Positions 9,481 through 17,298 of a DNA stretch of 17,298 bases are shown piece after piece. Below the pieces are notes generated by a model. It was not told the DNA's origin. It ran no database searches and worked only from the letters and a program-made list of their open reading frames with translations. The DNA is from Tieghemiomyces parasiticus (lineage: Eukaryota; Kickxellomycota; Dimargaritomycetes; Dimargaritales; Dimargaritaceae): positions 1-17,298 of the forward strand of contig JANBPT010000981.1 in the NCBI GenBank assembly GCA_027575765.1, read 5' to 3'. Numbering within the stretch: the first letter of the stretch is position 1; every line of letters starts with the position of its first letter. A program made the position numbers and the translations under genes.

Positions 9481-10508
9481 CTTCCCTCCTTCATTCACTC
9501 AATGGTGCTCGACCTCATTGCAACCATTTAGTCTTTTTGTACACGCACGCACGCGCACACACACACACACGCATGCCCAATGTTTAGCGAGTCAGTCATG
9601 GCGGGTCTATCAAGTCCACGGGGGCCTCCGTGTACTTGGTAGCAGGCAAAGAGAGCGACCATCCGCTCGTGCACCTCCTCCCTTCCCCCTACGGCCGCCG
9701 TGCATGTTCGCCCCACAAGCTACCAGGCTATTGTCAGATGCCCACCCCCGTAGGTCCGGACTCCGCATCGAAGTCTCTGCTACCCCACTCTCCGTGTCAC
9801 TCTCTGTCGGATCCAATCCATCGACCCCTTTATCTTGGATTGTGGCCGTACTATGCGGTAGCCGTCCTCCCCCTACTTCTATTCCAACGTGGCCCATCCG
9901 CTGTCGATTGTGGCCAAGCTCCTTTTTCATCTACCATGCTCCCGCCCACCTGCTCTTCGCTTTCCCTGGGACCGATGTGTTGTAGCTGCCACCACCGGTC
10001 CCTGTGCCCTGTGTCCAGGCCGTTGATTGTCTAGACCTGCCTCTTTGCAGCGCCTCTCAACGCCCCCCCCCCCACCACCACCACCTCACTTGCCCACCCC
10101 TTTCACCCAATGCTTTTGGACCTACTGACCTTCTGAATAGGACCTACCGTGTCTGGCGTGATTGGCCACTTCTTCATCTACCTCTCACATTCCCTAAAGG
10201 GCTCCCTTCTTCCTGTTTAGGAACAATGTCCATCCTCCCTCGCCGGCCTGTTCTGTGCTATTTCGCTTATCTACAGTGACCATACACCTGCTCACGACCC
10301 CGCCCTTCAACATGCTAGTCCAGCTGACTCCACTTATATTGTTATTTTTTCTCCTTTTTCTGACCTGCGTTTTCCGGACCCGGACCTGACCGGCTCCCAT
10401 ATAACGTCGCCCCCATCCTGGTCAGCTCGCTAGCCCCCATATCCTCATCAGCCTGTGTCGCGATTTCTACTCAGATACTGTCCTTCTATTCCATCCGATA
10501 CCCTGGGT
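9481..10508 (+). promoter_or_regulatory. Long pyrimidine-rich upstream region of the SOD-like gene
   Basis: The plus strand is markedly C/T-rich for about 1 kb before the SOD-like gene, including a C11 run at 10063-10073 followed by CCA repeats. Open frames of 90-155 codons here are rich in Pro, Ser, Leu and Cys in all three plus frames, which follows from the base skew and does not indicate coding. I read it as promoter and leader sequence. Confidence 0.45.
9541..9574. repeat. CA/CGCA microsatellite
   Basis: Tandem ACGC units run into (AC)n over about 34 bases. Similar shorter CA tracts lie at 11340-11353 and about 12339-12366, each upstream of or near a plus-strand gene. Confidence 0.85.
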
Positions 10509-10516
10509 TATATATA
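10509..10516 (+). promoter_or_regulatory. TATA box of the SOD-like gene
   Basis: TATATATA lies 53 bases before the ATG at 10569. It is followed by CTTCACTATTCAA, a plausible initiation region, which would make the 5' leader only about 20-30 bases long. Confidence 0.55.
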
Positions 10517-10568
10517 TCTTCACTATTCAATTGACACGCCTGCTTTTCTGACGCACTCCGGCTGAACG

Positions 10569-11297
10569 ATGAAGCTATTTGCCATCGCCCTTCTCATCCT
10601 TGCCGGCGTTTTGGCGGCGGCGGCGGCCCAGGATAACATCGATGCGACGGCCACCCGCGACATTTTCGAGGACAGCGCCCCCTCGAGCGACCCCAACGCG
10701 CTTATCGGTACGATCGGAGCGCCGTTTACGAACGGCTCGGGCGTCCAGGGTGTCATTACCTTCTCACCGGAGAGCGGGGGCCCGGGCCAGGTCAACACCA
10801 TGACCATCAGCGTAGAAATCCACCGGGGGCTGAAGAAGGGGTTCGGGTTCCCATGGTCCATTCAACAGAACCTGGTAGGGCCCAAGGGCGAATGTAGCCG
10901 CACGGGGGACACGTTGGACCCCTACGGGGTCCATACGACCGCCAACTACGCCTGTCAGAAGGGTAACCCCAATGCCTTCCAGGCCACCTGCGCCCTGGGA
11001 GACCTGAGCAGCAAGTTTGGCAACCTGAACATCACCGAAGAGAACGGATCGTTCAGCGGGAAGTTTAGCGACCCGTCGCTAGTACTTACCGGCGCTAATG
11101 CCGTGGTGAACCGCTCGCTGGTGATCCACCAGCCCGGTGGTAAAGGCATTCTGGCCTGCGCTAATATCCGGTCCCTCTCGATGGAAGATTCGGCCGCCGT
11201 CGGCGGGGCTACCGCCCACACTATCCTCCTGCATGGGTCTCTGGCCTCGTTCCTACCCGCCGTCTTGTTTGTCGGGTTCGCCTTGGGATCTCCTTAA
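10569..11297 (+). CDS. Secreted GPI-anchored SOD5-like protein with degenerate copper site
   Basis: The 242-residue product has a signal peptide (residues 1-20), a Cu-only superoxide dismutase fold (about 58-200) and a hydrophobic tail (about 217-242) fit for GPI attachment near 208-214. The family is shown by GFPWSIQ (93-99), LDPYG (116-120), CALGDLSSKFGNL (141-153), RSLVIH (182-187) and LACANI (195-200). Active relatives bind copper by His-x-His, a His before the DPY-like motif and the His of VVIH. Here the first pair is Ser97 and Gln99, the third position is Thr115, and only His187 remains. Cys109 and Cys197 match the conserved disulfide; Cys129 and Cys141 may form a second. N-glycosylation sequons occur at Asn55, 154, 159 and 181. 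A surface role without dismutase activity is inferred. There is no intron, and a TATA box lies 53 bases upstream. Confidence 0.9.
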   Translation: MKLFAIALLILAGVLAAAAAQDNIDATATRDIFEDSAPSSDPNALIGTIGAPFTNGSGVQGVITFSPESGGPGQVNTMTISVEIHRGLKKGFGFPWSIQQNLVGPKGECSRTGDTLDPYGVHTTANYACQKGNPNAFQATCALGDLSSKFGNLNITEENGSFSGKFSDPSLVLTGANAVVNRSLVIHQPGGKGILACANIRSLSMEDSAAVGGATAHTILLHGSLASFLPAVLFVGFALGSP

Positions 11298-12422
11298 TTC
11301 GGGCTTCTCGCTCTCTCTCACCTTCCCCCCCCCTCCCAGACACACACACACACTTCTTTCATTCTCCAGCCGTCTTCTTCTGTGTTGTTCATTGACCGGG
11401 TTAGGTGACTGAGATTGAATAGGCAGGAGAGTGGCACCGAGCTCGAGCTGCAGTGATCGTCCATTGTTCAAACCACACCCCACCCATACGCTGGTTTTGG
11501 GATCTATATTCCTTAATTTGCGCTTTTCGGCTCCTGTTACTCCCCCCCCCGCCTTCACTCCCCACCCGTTCCTTGTAAGCTAATATCCCCCCCCCCCTCG
11601 CCGTCACCTCCGTCCATCGCTCCTCTCTCTCACTCTCTTGAGGGCGCACACTACTTGATCCTCCTTGCATTGACCACCGCACTGGTATCCTCTGAACCGT
11701 CTGGCTCCATTCGACATGCGATGGACATGAACCTTGTTACTCAATTGCCCGCCGCACATCGCCGTCTAATAAATTTGTCACATGAACCCTCCATGTTGCA
11801 TTGCCACGCTGCCTAGGAAGCCGGCCTGGTAGAACTCACCAATATCGTCAATCTTGGTACGAAATGATAGGCCGTGATGTCCCAAATGACGGGCTTAGAA
11901 CTGTGTATTATTATCCATCAAAACATGGCGTATCCTTTTTTTTCTGGCTGCCAATGACAACCGCCCATCACAATTACTAAGCACCTGCTCTCGTTCCTCC
12001 TCGAGTCCACACGGACTTTTTGACTATCCATCCCTATCCTTTCCGAGCGGTTTCCTGTCGACTAGATTATTCCACTCCTGCAGAGGCCTTTCCGGCCGCA
12101 GTCAGGAGGTTTCCAAATGGCCATTTTACCGTTCGATACCCTCACTTTCCGTTATGTGTTTAGGGCGGTGGTGGCGGAATGACTGCCTACCACTAGCTCA
12201 TCCATGGGGCTCTGCCGTCTTCCTACGCATTGACAACTTTGCCTCCACCCGGCATTCCTTACTCCACCATTTTCACCTCTATACCCACACGCTCAAATTC
12301 CTTATTATTTATTTGCGACATCCCGCCCCCTCCCTTCACGCACACACACATACGCACACGCAACACTTACACTTTTTTTACCTGCCAACTCCCCCCTCCG
12401 CCCTTCTTCTCCATTCCATCGC
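11298..12422. other. Spacer between SOD-like and RING-finger genes
   Basis: The first part should be the 3' untranslated region of the SOD-like gene. C runs (about 11541-11550 and 11587-11597), a CA tract and strong C/T skew on the plus strand fill the rest up to the RING gene, in the same style as other leaders here. ATG codons at 12154 and nearby precede the RING start in other frames and could act as upstream ORFs if the leader is long. No gene is supported. Confidence 0.5.
11768..11773 (+). terminator. Candidate polyadenylation signal (AATAAA)
   Basis: The only clear AATAAA on the plus strand after the SOD-like gene lies 471 bases past its stop codon. That would make a long 3' untranslated region, so the assignment is uncertain. 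Confidence 0.3.
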
Positions 12423-13529
12423 ATGGCCGAGCAAACGAGCTCTAGTCCGAATGGCAGCCCGTCAACTAGCCGTGTACTGCGGAACCAAGCGACCGCCTCG
12501 CCTTCCCCTAAACGACGCTCCACCACCGTGGCTGATAAGGCGACCCCACCGGCCCGAACTTGTAAAACTCGGGCCACGGCATCCGCCGGCCCCTCCTTAA
12601 TGACGACGACGACCTCGACCACATTCCCTCTACGCCACCCACTCCACGTTCAAATTGATGCGTCCACACTGGACCAGCTCCCCAACATCACCTGTGTGGT
12701 GTGTCTCGGTGCACCCGATCCTGCCGCTACCGTGGCCTGCGGTCACGTGTTTTGCGAGCCGTGTGTCCTCCAGTTATTCCAGGCATCCAACCCACCCCAC
12801 CACTGTCCCACGTGCCGACAACGGTTTAACCGCCGGCAGGTGCGAATACTACAGTTTCCGGTGGCCCAGGTGACCATGATGACGGCGGCAGCCCATGGTG
12901 ACGCCAAGGTTGGGGTAACCAACCCCCTGGCCAGGGGCAATGCTGGTGCTAACAGCGTTGGCAAGAAGGATGAGCCGAAAGAGGGTGATGGTAGCGAGGA
13001 CAATACCGCCGAGTCATCGTCGCACCGGAAACGCCGGCGAGGTCTGTCGACGACCCAGACCACTGTGATCTCTACCACTACCGGTACCGGCACCGTCCCT
13101 TCCCGTCCAAGCCGTTCGACCGCCACGGCCCATCGCGACGGGGGCCCCAGCCGCCAGACTGTCATTGATTTAGACAGTCCCCAAAGGCCAACGGTACCTA
13201 GTAGCCCTTCTCAGAGTGAGCTTGGTATCGACCGGCTCACCCGGTCCAGTAGTTCCAGGACGTGGGCTGATCTGACCGCCCACCGTCCCCTGACTACCGC
13301 CGCAACCACCTCGCCGTCATTGTCAGTACCCTCCTCCTCCTCCTCCCACCACCAGCCACCACCTATACCTCACATCGTTTCTACAACTGCCTCTCCGACA
13401 CCCGCGATCGTCCACCCCTTGGAAACTTCCTCTCCGCTATCGTCACTGCCCACTTCGTCGCCTGATTCATCACCGGGGCTGCCACCGGCCCGGTTTCTCA
13501 TTGAGCGTCCTGACACAAGCCAGTTGTAG
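12423..13529 (+). CDS. RING-finger protein, candidate SUMO-targeted ubiquitin ligase
   Basis: The 368-residue product is probably an E3 ubiquitin ligase. A C3HC4 RING occupies residues 91-131, with zinc ligands Cys91, Cys94, Cys106, His108, Cys111, Cys114, Cys128 and Cys131, in the compact arrangement CGHVFCEPC found in RNF4/Slx8-type and related proteins. The rest is Ser/Thr/Pro-rich and probably disordered. RKRRR at 202-206 suggests nuclear import, and VIDLDS at 247-252 fits a SUMO-interacting motif (hydrophobic core with acids and a following SP). These features together suggest a nuclear SUMO-targeted ligase, but known ones have the RING at the C-terminus and usually several SUMO-interacting motifs, so the role is inference. 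The ATG at 12423 opens the frame after a C/T-rich leader. The stop TAG at 13527 is followed by a good splice donor at 13547. Confidence 0.88.
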   Translation: MAEQTSSSPNGSPSTSRVLRNQATASPSPKRRSTTVADKATPPARTCKTRATASAGPSLMTTTTSTTFPLRHPLHVQIDASTLDQLPNITCVVCLGAPDPAATVACGHVFCEPCVLQLFQASNPPHHCPTCRQRFNRRQVRILQFPVAQVTMMTAAAHGDAKVGVTNPLARGNAGANSVGKKDEPKEGDGSEDNTAESSSHRKRRRGLSTTQTTVISTTTGTGTVPSRPSRSTATAHRDGGPSRQTVIDLDSPQRPTVPSSPSQSELGIDRLTRSSSSRTWADLTAHRPLTTAATTSPSLSVPSSSSSHHQPPPIPHIVSTTASPTPAIVHPLETSSPLSSLPTSSPDSSPGLPPARFLIERPDTSQL

Positions 13530-13546
13530 GAGAGAGGGGGGTCAAG

Positions 13547-13683
13547 GTGAGCGAAAGATAGGCAGTCTATGCTCTGCCTGTGCCCATATATATGTGTGTG
13601 TGTGTTTCTGCGGGAGACCTCGGTACTTTCTCAGTATGCTTGTATAGAATATAAATGACATGCCACGTTCTCTTCCCTCACAG
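13547..13683 (+). other. Candidate intron just after the RING-protein stop codon
   Basis: A strong donor (CAAG before GTGAGC at 13547) and a strong acceptor (CTTCCCTCACAG ending 13683) define a 137-base intron beginning 17 bases past the stop. The size matches other introns here. It contains an (AT)(GT) microsatellite (13585-13606) and an AATATAAA that could be a polyadenylation signal (13648-13655), so splicing and early 3' cleavage would be alternatives. Confidence 0.4.
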
Positions 13684-13907
13684 GTTGGTGTATCTATTAA
13701 TGATTAGCATATGAGTATAAAAATATACTCTCCGAGGATGTGTATACTCAATATATTAGTATGTAGCAGTTTCTTCTCAGAGAGGTCTAAAGCTAATTCC
13801 CAGTGAATTCCTCTGATACGGCGGTCTTGGTAAAGAATACAGGTGGGCCGGAGAGGGGGGAATTATCAGGTTCAACCTCAAAGTACTACATCTACGTCCT
13901 TCTCCAG

Positions 13908-14542
13908 GGACTTCAACCGAGTGCATCAACCGCCAAGTCTCCACCCCTCCCCGAAAACATCAGTGATATCGAAGTGCCAACCCCCATCATCGTCGGTCTT
14001 CGCAAGCTCAGCCTTTTGAGGCGGTCAAGGTAACTTCATGGGGGGCGGTAGTCTACCCTTCCATGTCGGTCGACATGGGTAGAAAATACTGTGCTCTTCT
14101 CTCCCTCTCTTTCACCCACTACCACGGGCCAACTACAAAGACATCGTTGATGGATCAAGCAAGCAATTGTGCCCACGTTCATCATCTTGGCGAAAACTGG
14201 CCAGAGGTTTACCGTAACTCGGAACGTGGGGAGGGAAGGGGATGATTTGGTCGTACTAGGAGACGACGTTTCAGCTTGCCGTCGCCACCACCTTCTTCTC
14301 ACGTGGTTGCCCCGTCCAGCAGGACCAGTGCTGATGGTACGGCACCTCCAGGGCAACAGAAGCATCATCGGATCAGGCCTGTCACTCAATGCCGAATCGA
14401 TGGTTCCTGTGATAGGGAGAAATGTGCTGCTCCTAGTCAGCAGCACCGGGTCCCTTTACGGGAACGATTCTGCCCAACTAACTCTCAAACACCTTTCCTA
14501 GTGCTTCAAATCACTGAACCCCAGGAAAATGTTGGTTTATAG
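13908..14542 (+). CDS. Possible two-exon 3' part of an unrecognised gene
   Basis: Two open segments join in frame across a possible GT-AG intron: exon 13908-14029 (after TTCTCCAG, before GTAACT) and exon 14260-14542 (after GTACTAG, stop TAG). The split codon becomes Arg, giving about 134 residues. The first segment contains SPPLPENISDIEVPTPIIVGLRK-like sequence with alternating Pro and hydrophobic residues; the second starts with a basic run (RRRRF), then a Pro/Ser-rich stretch, and has several Cys (CDREKC). I recognise no family. No convincing start exon was found between 13684 and 13907, although the candidate splice sites after the RING gene could connect transcripts through this area. It may be a real gene lacking its first exon in my reading, or chance. 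Confidence 0.25.
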
Positions 14543-14550
14543 TAGTTGTA

Positions 14551-14565
14551 TTTTTTTTAAAAAAG
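14551..14565. terminator. T8A6 tract between convergent transcription units
   Basis: A run of eight T followed by six A lies between plus-strand genes to the left and the minus-strand peroxiredoxin gene to the right. An AT-rich, self-complementary tract in this place may assist transcript 3'-end formation on either strand. This is inferred from position only. Confidence 0.25.
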
Positions 14566-14764
14566 GTATTATGGTCAACTGATCCAGAGACGCTGCGTCA
14601 TCGAGTTCTCGTCGGTTGGTAGTGGTTAAAGGGCAACCGAAAGAAACCCTGAAGGGCGCTTGCTTAGGTATTCTCGGGAAGGAGAGGGTCGGGGTGAAGG
14701 AGCCTCAGGAAAAACTGCCTCACAACCAGTCACCGGAATGGGGAGGGGAGGTTGGGTAGGTTTA

Positions 14765-15394
14765 CTAGTCGAGGAGCGGGGCGACGTCCTTGGCCAGGGT
14801 GCAGGTAAGGCCCGTGAAATCCGGCTCGACCTGGACGTGCTTCACGACACCCTTCTCGAGGATCATCACGAACCGCTTCGAGCGCACGCTACCGAGGACA
14901 CCCGTGGCATCAAAGTCGAGGCCCATCGCCTTGACAAACTCGGCGCGGGGGTCGGCCAGGAACTCCATGGCGGGCTTACCGTCCACCTCGGCAGTATTGG
15001 CCAGCTGATCCTTAGCCCACGCGTCCATTACGAACGCATCATTGACCGACACGCAGGCGATGGCATCGACGCCCTTCTCCTTGTGTAGCCGGGCCGAGGC
15101 CTCGAGGTAGCTCGGCACGTGGCTCTTGGAACAGCCCGGGGTGAAGGCGCCCGGAACGCCAATGAGGACGGCCTTGTTGAACTGGCGGAAGTAGTCCAGG
15201 GCATCGACCGTGTTGGCCGGGCTGCCATCGTGCTGAAGCGTCACGCTGGGGAGGGTGGAACCGGTCTGGATCATGTTGGAGCTGAAGAAGGCTGAATGAT
15301 GGAGCCCAGCGGCCCAGATGCGAGTGGCAGGGGTAGTAGGGCGAAACGCGGAGGCGACACGAACGCCGGAGAACATGGAGGTACGGAACGGCAT
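14765..15394 (-). CDS. Prx5-type peroxiredoxin (thioredoxin-dependent), probable mitochondrial form
   Basis: It reduces hydrogen peroxide and organic peroxides through a cysteine thiol. The 209-residue product has the Prx5 signature GVPGAFTPGCSKSH with peroxidatic Cys88 and its Pro81/Thr85 partners (PxxxTxxC). The C-terminal part has the family blocks SKRFVMILEKGVVKHVQVEP, with likely catalytic Arg174, and GTGLTCSL-like GLTCTLAKD with Cys198 at the place of the resolving Cys151 of human PRDX5, so an atypical two-Cys mechanism is possible. Cys114 is additional. Residues 1-40 are rich in Arg, Ser, Ala and Phe and lack acids, a typical mitochondrial presequence; Met41 (MIQTG) could give a cytosolic or peroxisomal form. 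The open frame continues upstream but contains no ATG before 15394. GC-rich preferred codons suggest high expression. It is convergent with the plus-strand genes. Confidence 0.93.
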   Translation of the reverse strand: MPFRTSMFSGVRVASAFRPTTPATRIWAAGLHHSAFFSSNMIQTGSTLPSVTLQHDGSPANTVDALDYFRQFNKAVLIGVPGAFTPGCSKSHVPSYLEASARLHKEKGVDAIACVSVNDAFVMDAWAKDQLANTAEVDGKPAMEFLADPRAEFVKAMGLDFDATGVLGSVRSKRFVMILEKGVVKHVQVEPDFTGLTCTLAKDVAPLLD

Positions 15395-16628
15395 GTCGGC
15401 AAAGTATACAAGGGCAATGGGGGAGAAGGGGGAGGAGGAGGGGAGGAGGGGAATCAATGGGTTAGGTTTGAAGGACCGCGGGGAGCTTGATTAACAGAGT
15501 TGAAGTGCCGTTACGGCGGCGGTGGTGGTGACGGAGGGGGCATGGAAGGCCCCTGAGCCTGCAGCGTCACCAAGTAGGCAGCAGAAGAGGTTTGAACTAC
15601 TGTGTGTGCGTGCCGTACAGGTCGGATGTACGGGTTTGGAGTTCCACTTGCCCTCGCTCACCGACCCTTCATACCTCACGAAGGGGCTGCGTGGGTTGCT
15701 GTGTCGAGAATAACAGCTTTGGTGCTTACCTAGCGATGGAGGGGAGGGAAGGGAAGATATGTGACGGGCAGTAGACACCTAACGGCAGGGATCAGAAGAA
15801 GGCTACAAGGAGGAGCGACTGGTGGGTTGGATGGCAAGTGATGGTGGCCGGCGGAAGCCCAGGTTTATAAAGATCAAGCAGGGGGTGATCCGTAGGGATC
15901 TCGTGAGCGGGAGAAGGGCGGCGGTGACGGTCCGTATGGCTAGGTCATTCACCACCCCCCTCAAGTTCACTTCCCCCAGATTCCAGTCGACCCACTGGCT
16001 CATTACGTATGCCTGAACTTGCCAGCCGTGATGACTAAGCGTGCGCCCCTCTCCGCCTCCATTACTCTTGGCGACTGTACACCGGCGAAGAGCCTCCGGG
16101 GAACCGACATCTCCAGACGTAACGGCAGTGCCTAGTCCTGGGAACGAGCTTAGGAAGATCAGGGTGCGGGAGATAGGGAGGGAGTGACAGAGATGGGGGG
16201 AGGGTTGCCATGAGTGAGGGACGCGACACGGTTGATTGACATTTCGATGGGCCGGCCCTTGGTCAGCCTCCCTTGTAAGCTCTATTTTTATGGTCTCCCA
16301 TGCTCGATGCTGGTGAGCTGGTAGTCTCTGTGTGGCCGCATGCTGGCAGTGCCAGGTGACGTGGGTTACACCAGCTGTCCGTTATCGCCAACCCCGCTAG
16401 ACCCAATCTAAGGACGAGTTGCTGATTGGAACAGTCACAGTCAGTGCCTCCCACTGATATATATTGAACCCAGGTAGGCGAATATACGGGTATGGGACGT
16501 AACACCCACCCCCACGTAAGCCTCCGCCTGCTCTGCGCCAAATAATAATAATCATATGGCATGGTGCTATGGCTTCGGCGGCGGCCCTAGACTATTGGTG
16601 CCATTACAGGCCACCCTTGCCTAACGGT
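15395..16628. other. Upstream region of the peroxiredoxin gene, no supported gene
   Basis: The minus strand is C/T-rich immediately before the peroxiredoxin ATG. A TTTATAAA at about 15863 and a donor-like GTAAGC near 15728-15723 (minus) could belong to a leader with an intron. Small ATG-started frames exist on the minus strand (66 codons at 15803-16003, 99 codons at 16263-16562) but have no recognisable motif and overlap an equally open plus-strand frame, so they were not called as genes. Confidence 0.45.
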
Positions 16629-16717
16629 CTAGAGATCGACCAGGGCCACCTGCTTCAATTGCATCTCGCTTTGGTTCGTCAGGTCCAGTGACCACACCAG
16701 ATCACATAGCGACAGAG
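16629..16717 (-). CDS. Possible short terminal exon, gene unknown
   Basis: On the minus strand a good acceptor (AATCTTTTCCTAG at 16730-16718) is followed by 28 codons and a TAG stop at 16631-16629. The codons are strongly biased to CTG, GTG and GAC-type forms as in the firm genes, and the peptide ends MQLKQVALVDL. No matching upstream exon was identified; the C/T-rich minus strand from 16720 to 17000 could be intron or leader. Low confidence. Confidence 0.2.
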
Positions 16718-17196
16718 CTAGGAAAAGATTGAATATATTAAGCGGATCAAAACGGATAAGATAGAAAGAGAGTAGGAAAGGTAGGCGACGGCGAATGGGT
16801 AAAATGAATGGTGTGGTTGGGGCGGGCGTTAAAAAAAGGAAAAAGAAGTGTCGACAGGCATGAGTGCTACAACGGAGTAGTAGTAGTAGTGGTGGTGGTG
16901 GTAAAACTAAAAAGATGGCGGCCACGGCAGCAATAGGGGACACACAGGAGAGGAAAAGGGCCCACTGTCGGGAAACGGCGGTGCACGACGAGGTGGGAAT
17001 GTAATCCGGGCGGATCAAGTTACTACCGATGGACCAATACTCGGATGAAGAGCCCCGCGATTAATCCCTAGCATTTGCGTCTGTTTCGGGGCACCGGGCG
17101 AAAATAGAATAGAACAGCGACATCCCTCACGGGCGTTGCATAGAGCAAAAAAAAAGGAGAAAAAAACCTATATCCTTGAGCGCGACGAGAATCCCG
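16718..17196. other. Region downstream of the CaaX-protein stop codon
   Basis: On the minus strand this begins with T-rich 3' untranslated sequence (A9 at 17147-17155 and A6 at 17161-17166 on the plus strand) of the CaaX-protein gene. It then becomes C/T-rich. A 129-codon hydrophobic frame at 16629-17018 reflects that skew and lacks an ATG near its beginning. Confidence 0.45.
16876..16902. repeat. TAG/TGG trinucleotide repeat
   Basis: About five (TAG) units run directly into about four (TGG) units over 27 bases. It lies in presumed non-coding sequence. Confidence 0.85.
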
Positions 17197-17298
17197 TTAC
17201 ATCAGCACGCAGCAGCACCCGCTGCTGGCCTCCTCCTGCTCGGCGGCACGGATGCTGGCACCGACGGTGGCGATCTGGCCGGGAGCCAGCTGGGCCTC
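17197..17298 (-). CDS. C-terminal end of a CaaX-box prenylated protein, probably a Ras-like GTPase (partial)
   Basis: The last 33 codons of a minus-strand gene are visible, ending in TAA at 17199-17197; the rest lies beyond the right edge. The peptide ends SSGCCCVLM. CVLM is a CaaX box whose final Met favours farnesylation, and the two Cys just before it are likely palmitoylation sites, as in yeast and other fungal Ras proteins. The preceding residues (IRAAEQEEASSG) are acidic and small rather than polybasic, which fits the hypervariable tail of a palmitoylated Ras better than Rho or K-Ras types. A G-protein gamma subunit also ends in CC-aaX, but the NP[FW] motif usual before it is not visible. 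Codons are strongly GC-biased, suggesting high expression. The protein should sit on the inner face of the plasma membrane or on endomembranes. Confidence 0.7.
   Translation of the reverse strand, partial: EAQLAPGQIATVGASIRAAEQEEASSGCCCVLM

Noticed and set aside
9518..10279. Long overlapping plus-strand frames before the SOD-like gene
   Set aside because: They are Pro/Ser/Leu/Cys-rich in all frames because of the C/T skew, and one includes the CA microsatellite translated as His-Thr repeats.
14765..15457. Longer peroxiredoxin beginning at 15457
   Set aside because: The codon at 15457 is TTG; the first ATG in the frame is at 15394.
15803..16016. Overlapping small frames on both strands (66 codons minus, 64 codons plus)
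   Set aside because: Both are equally open and neither has a motif, so neither can be preferred.
16263..16562. 99-codon ATG-started minus-strand frame containing WVQYISVGGTDCDC
   Set aside because: No family match, no promoter-like context and no codon bias like the firm genes; kept only as a note.

Overview
The window looks like nuclear DNA of a fungus, probably an early-diverging, non-model lineage. The reasons are GT-AG introns of about 140-230 bp, GC-rich third codon positions, a GPI-anchored secreted protein of the fungal SOD5-like superoxide dismutase family, and a short stand-alone phosphopantothenoylcysteine decarboxylase. No bacterial operon, phage, CRISPR array, tRNA or rRNA gene was seen. 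The lineage is inferred from gene content only.

Left part (1-5400): three well-supported genes lie in tandem on the minus strand. Reading leftward they are a 192-residue protein of unknown family (4803-5381), a five-exon PPC decarboxylase of coenzyme A synthesis (2903-4221), and a two-exon MoCF/CinA-type protein with a possible mitochondrial leader (986-2283). A possible terminal exon of another minus-strand gene touches the left edge (13-162).

Middle (5400-10500): about 5 kb without a gene I can support. It contains a dense cluster of the 9-mer RGTGGGTRA near 7.7-8.0 kb, several G or C homopolymer runs and a CA microsatellite. It becomes strongly pyrimidine-rich on the plus strand as it approaches the next gene.

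Right part (10500-17298): plus-strand genes encode a SOD-like surface protein that has lost three of four predicted copper ligands (10569-11297) and a RING-finger protein with a candidate SUMO-interacting motif (12423-13529). Two possible plus-strand exons follow (13908-14542). A convergent minus-strand gene encodes a Prx5-type peroxiredoxin with a likely mitochondrial leader (14765-15394). The right edge holds the last 33 codons of a CaaX-box protein, probably a Ras-like GTPase (17197 onward, minus).

The genes do not form an obvious pathway. Two loose themes are flavin/cofactor chemistry (PPC decarboxylase next to a MoCF domain like the N-terminal domain of FAD synthase) and oxidant handling (SOD-like protein and peroxiredoxin 3.5 kb apart). 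Both may be chance. I found no clear new multi-gene system. The strongest curiosities are the copper-site-degenerate SOD and the RGTGGGTRA cluster.
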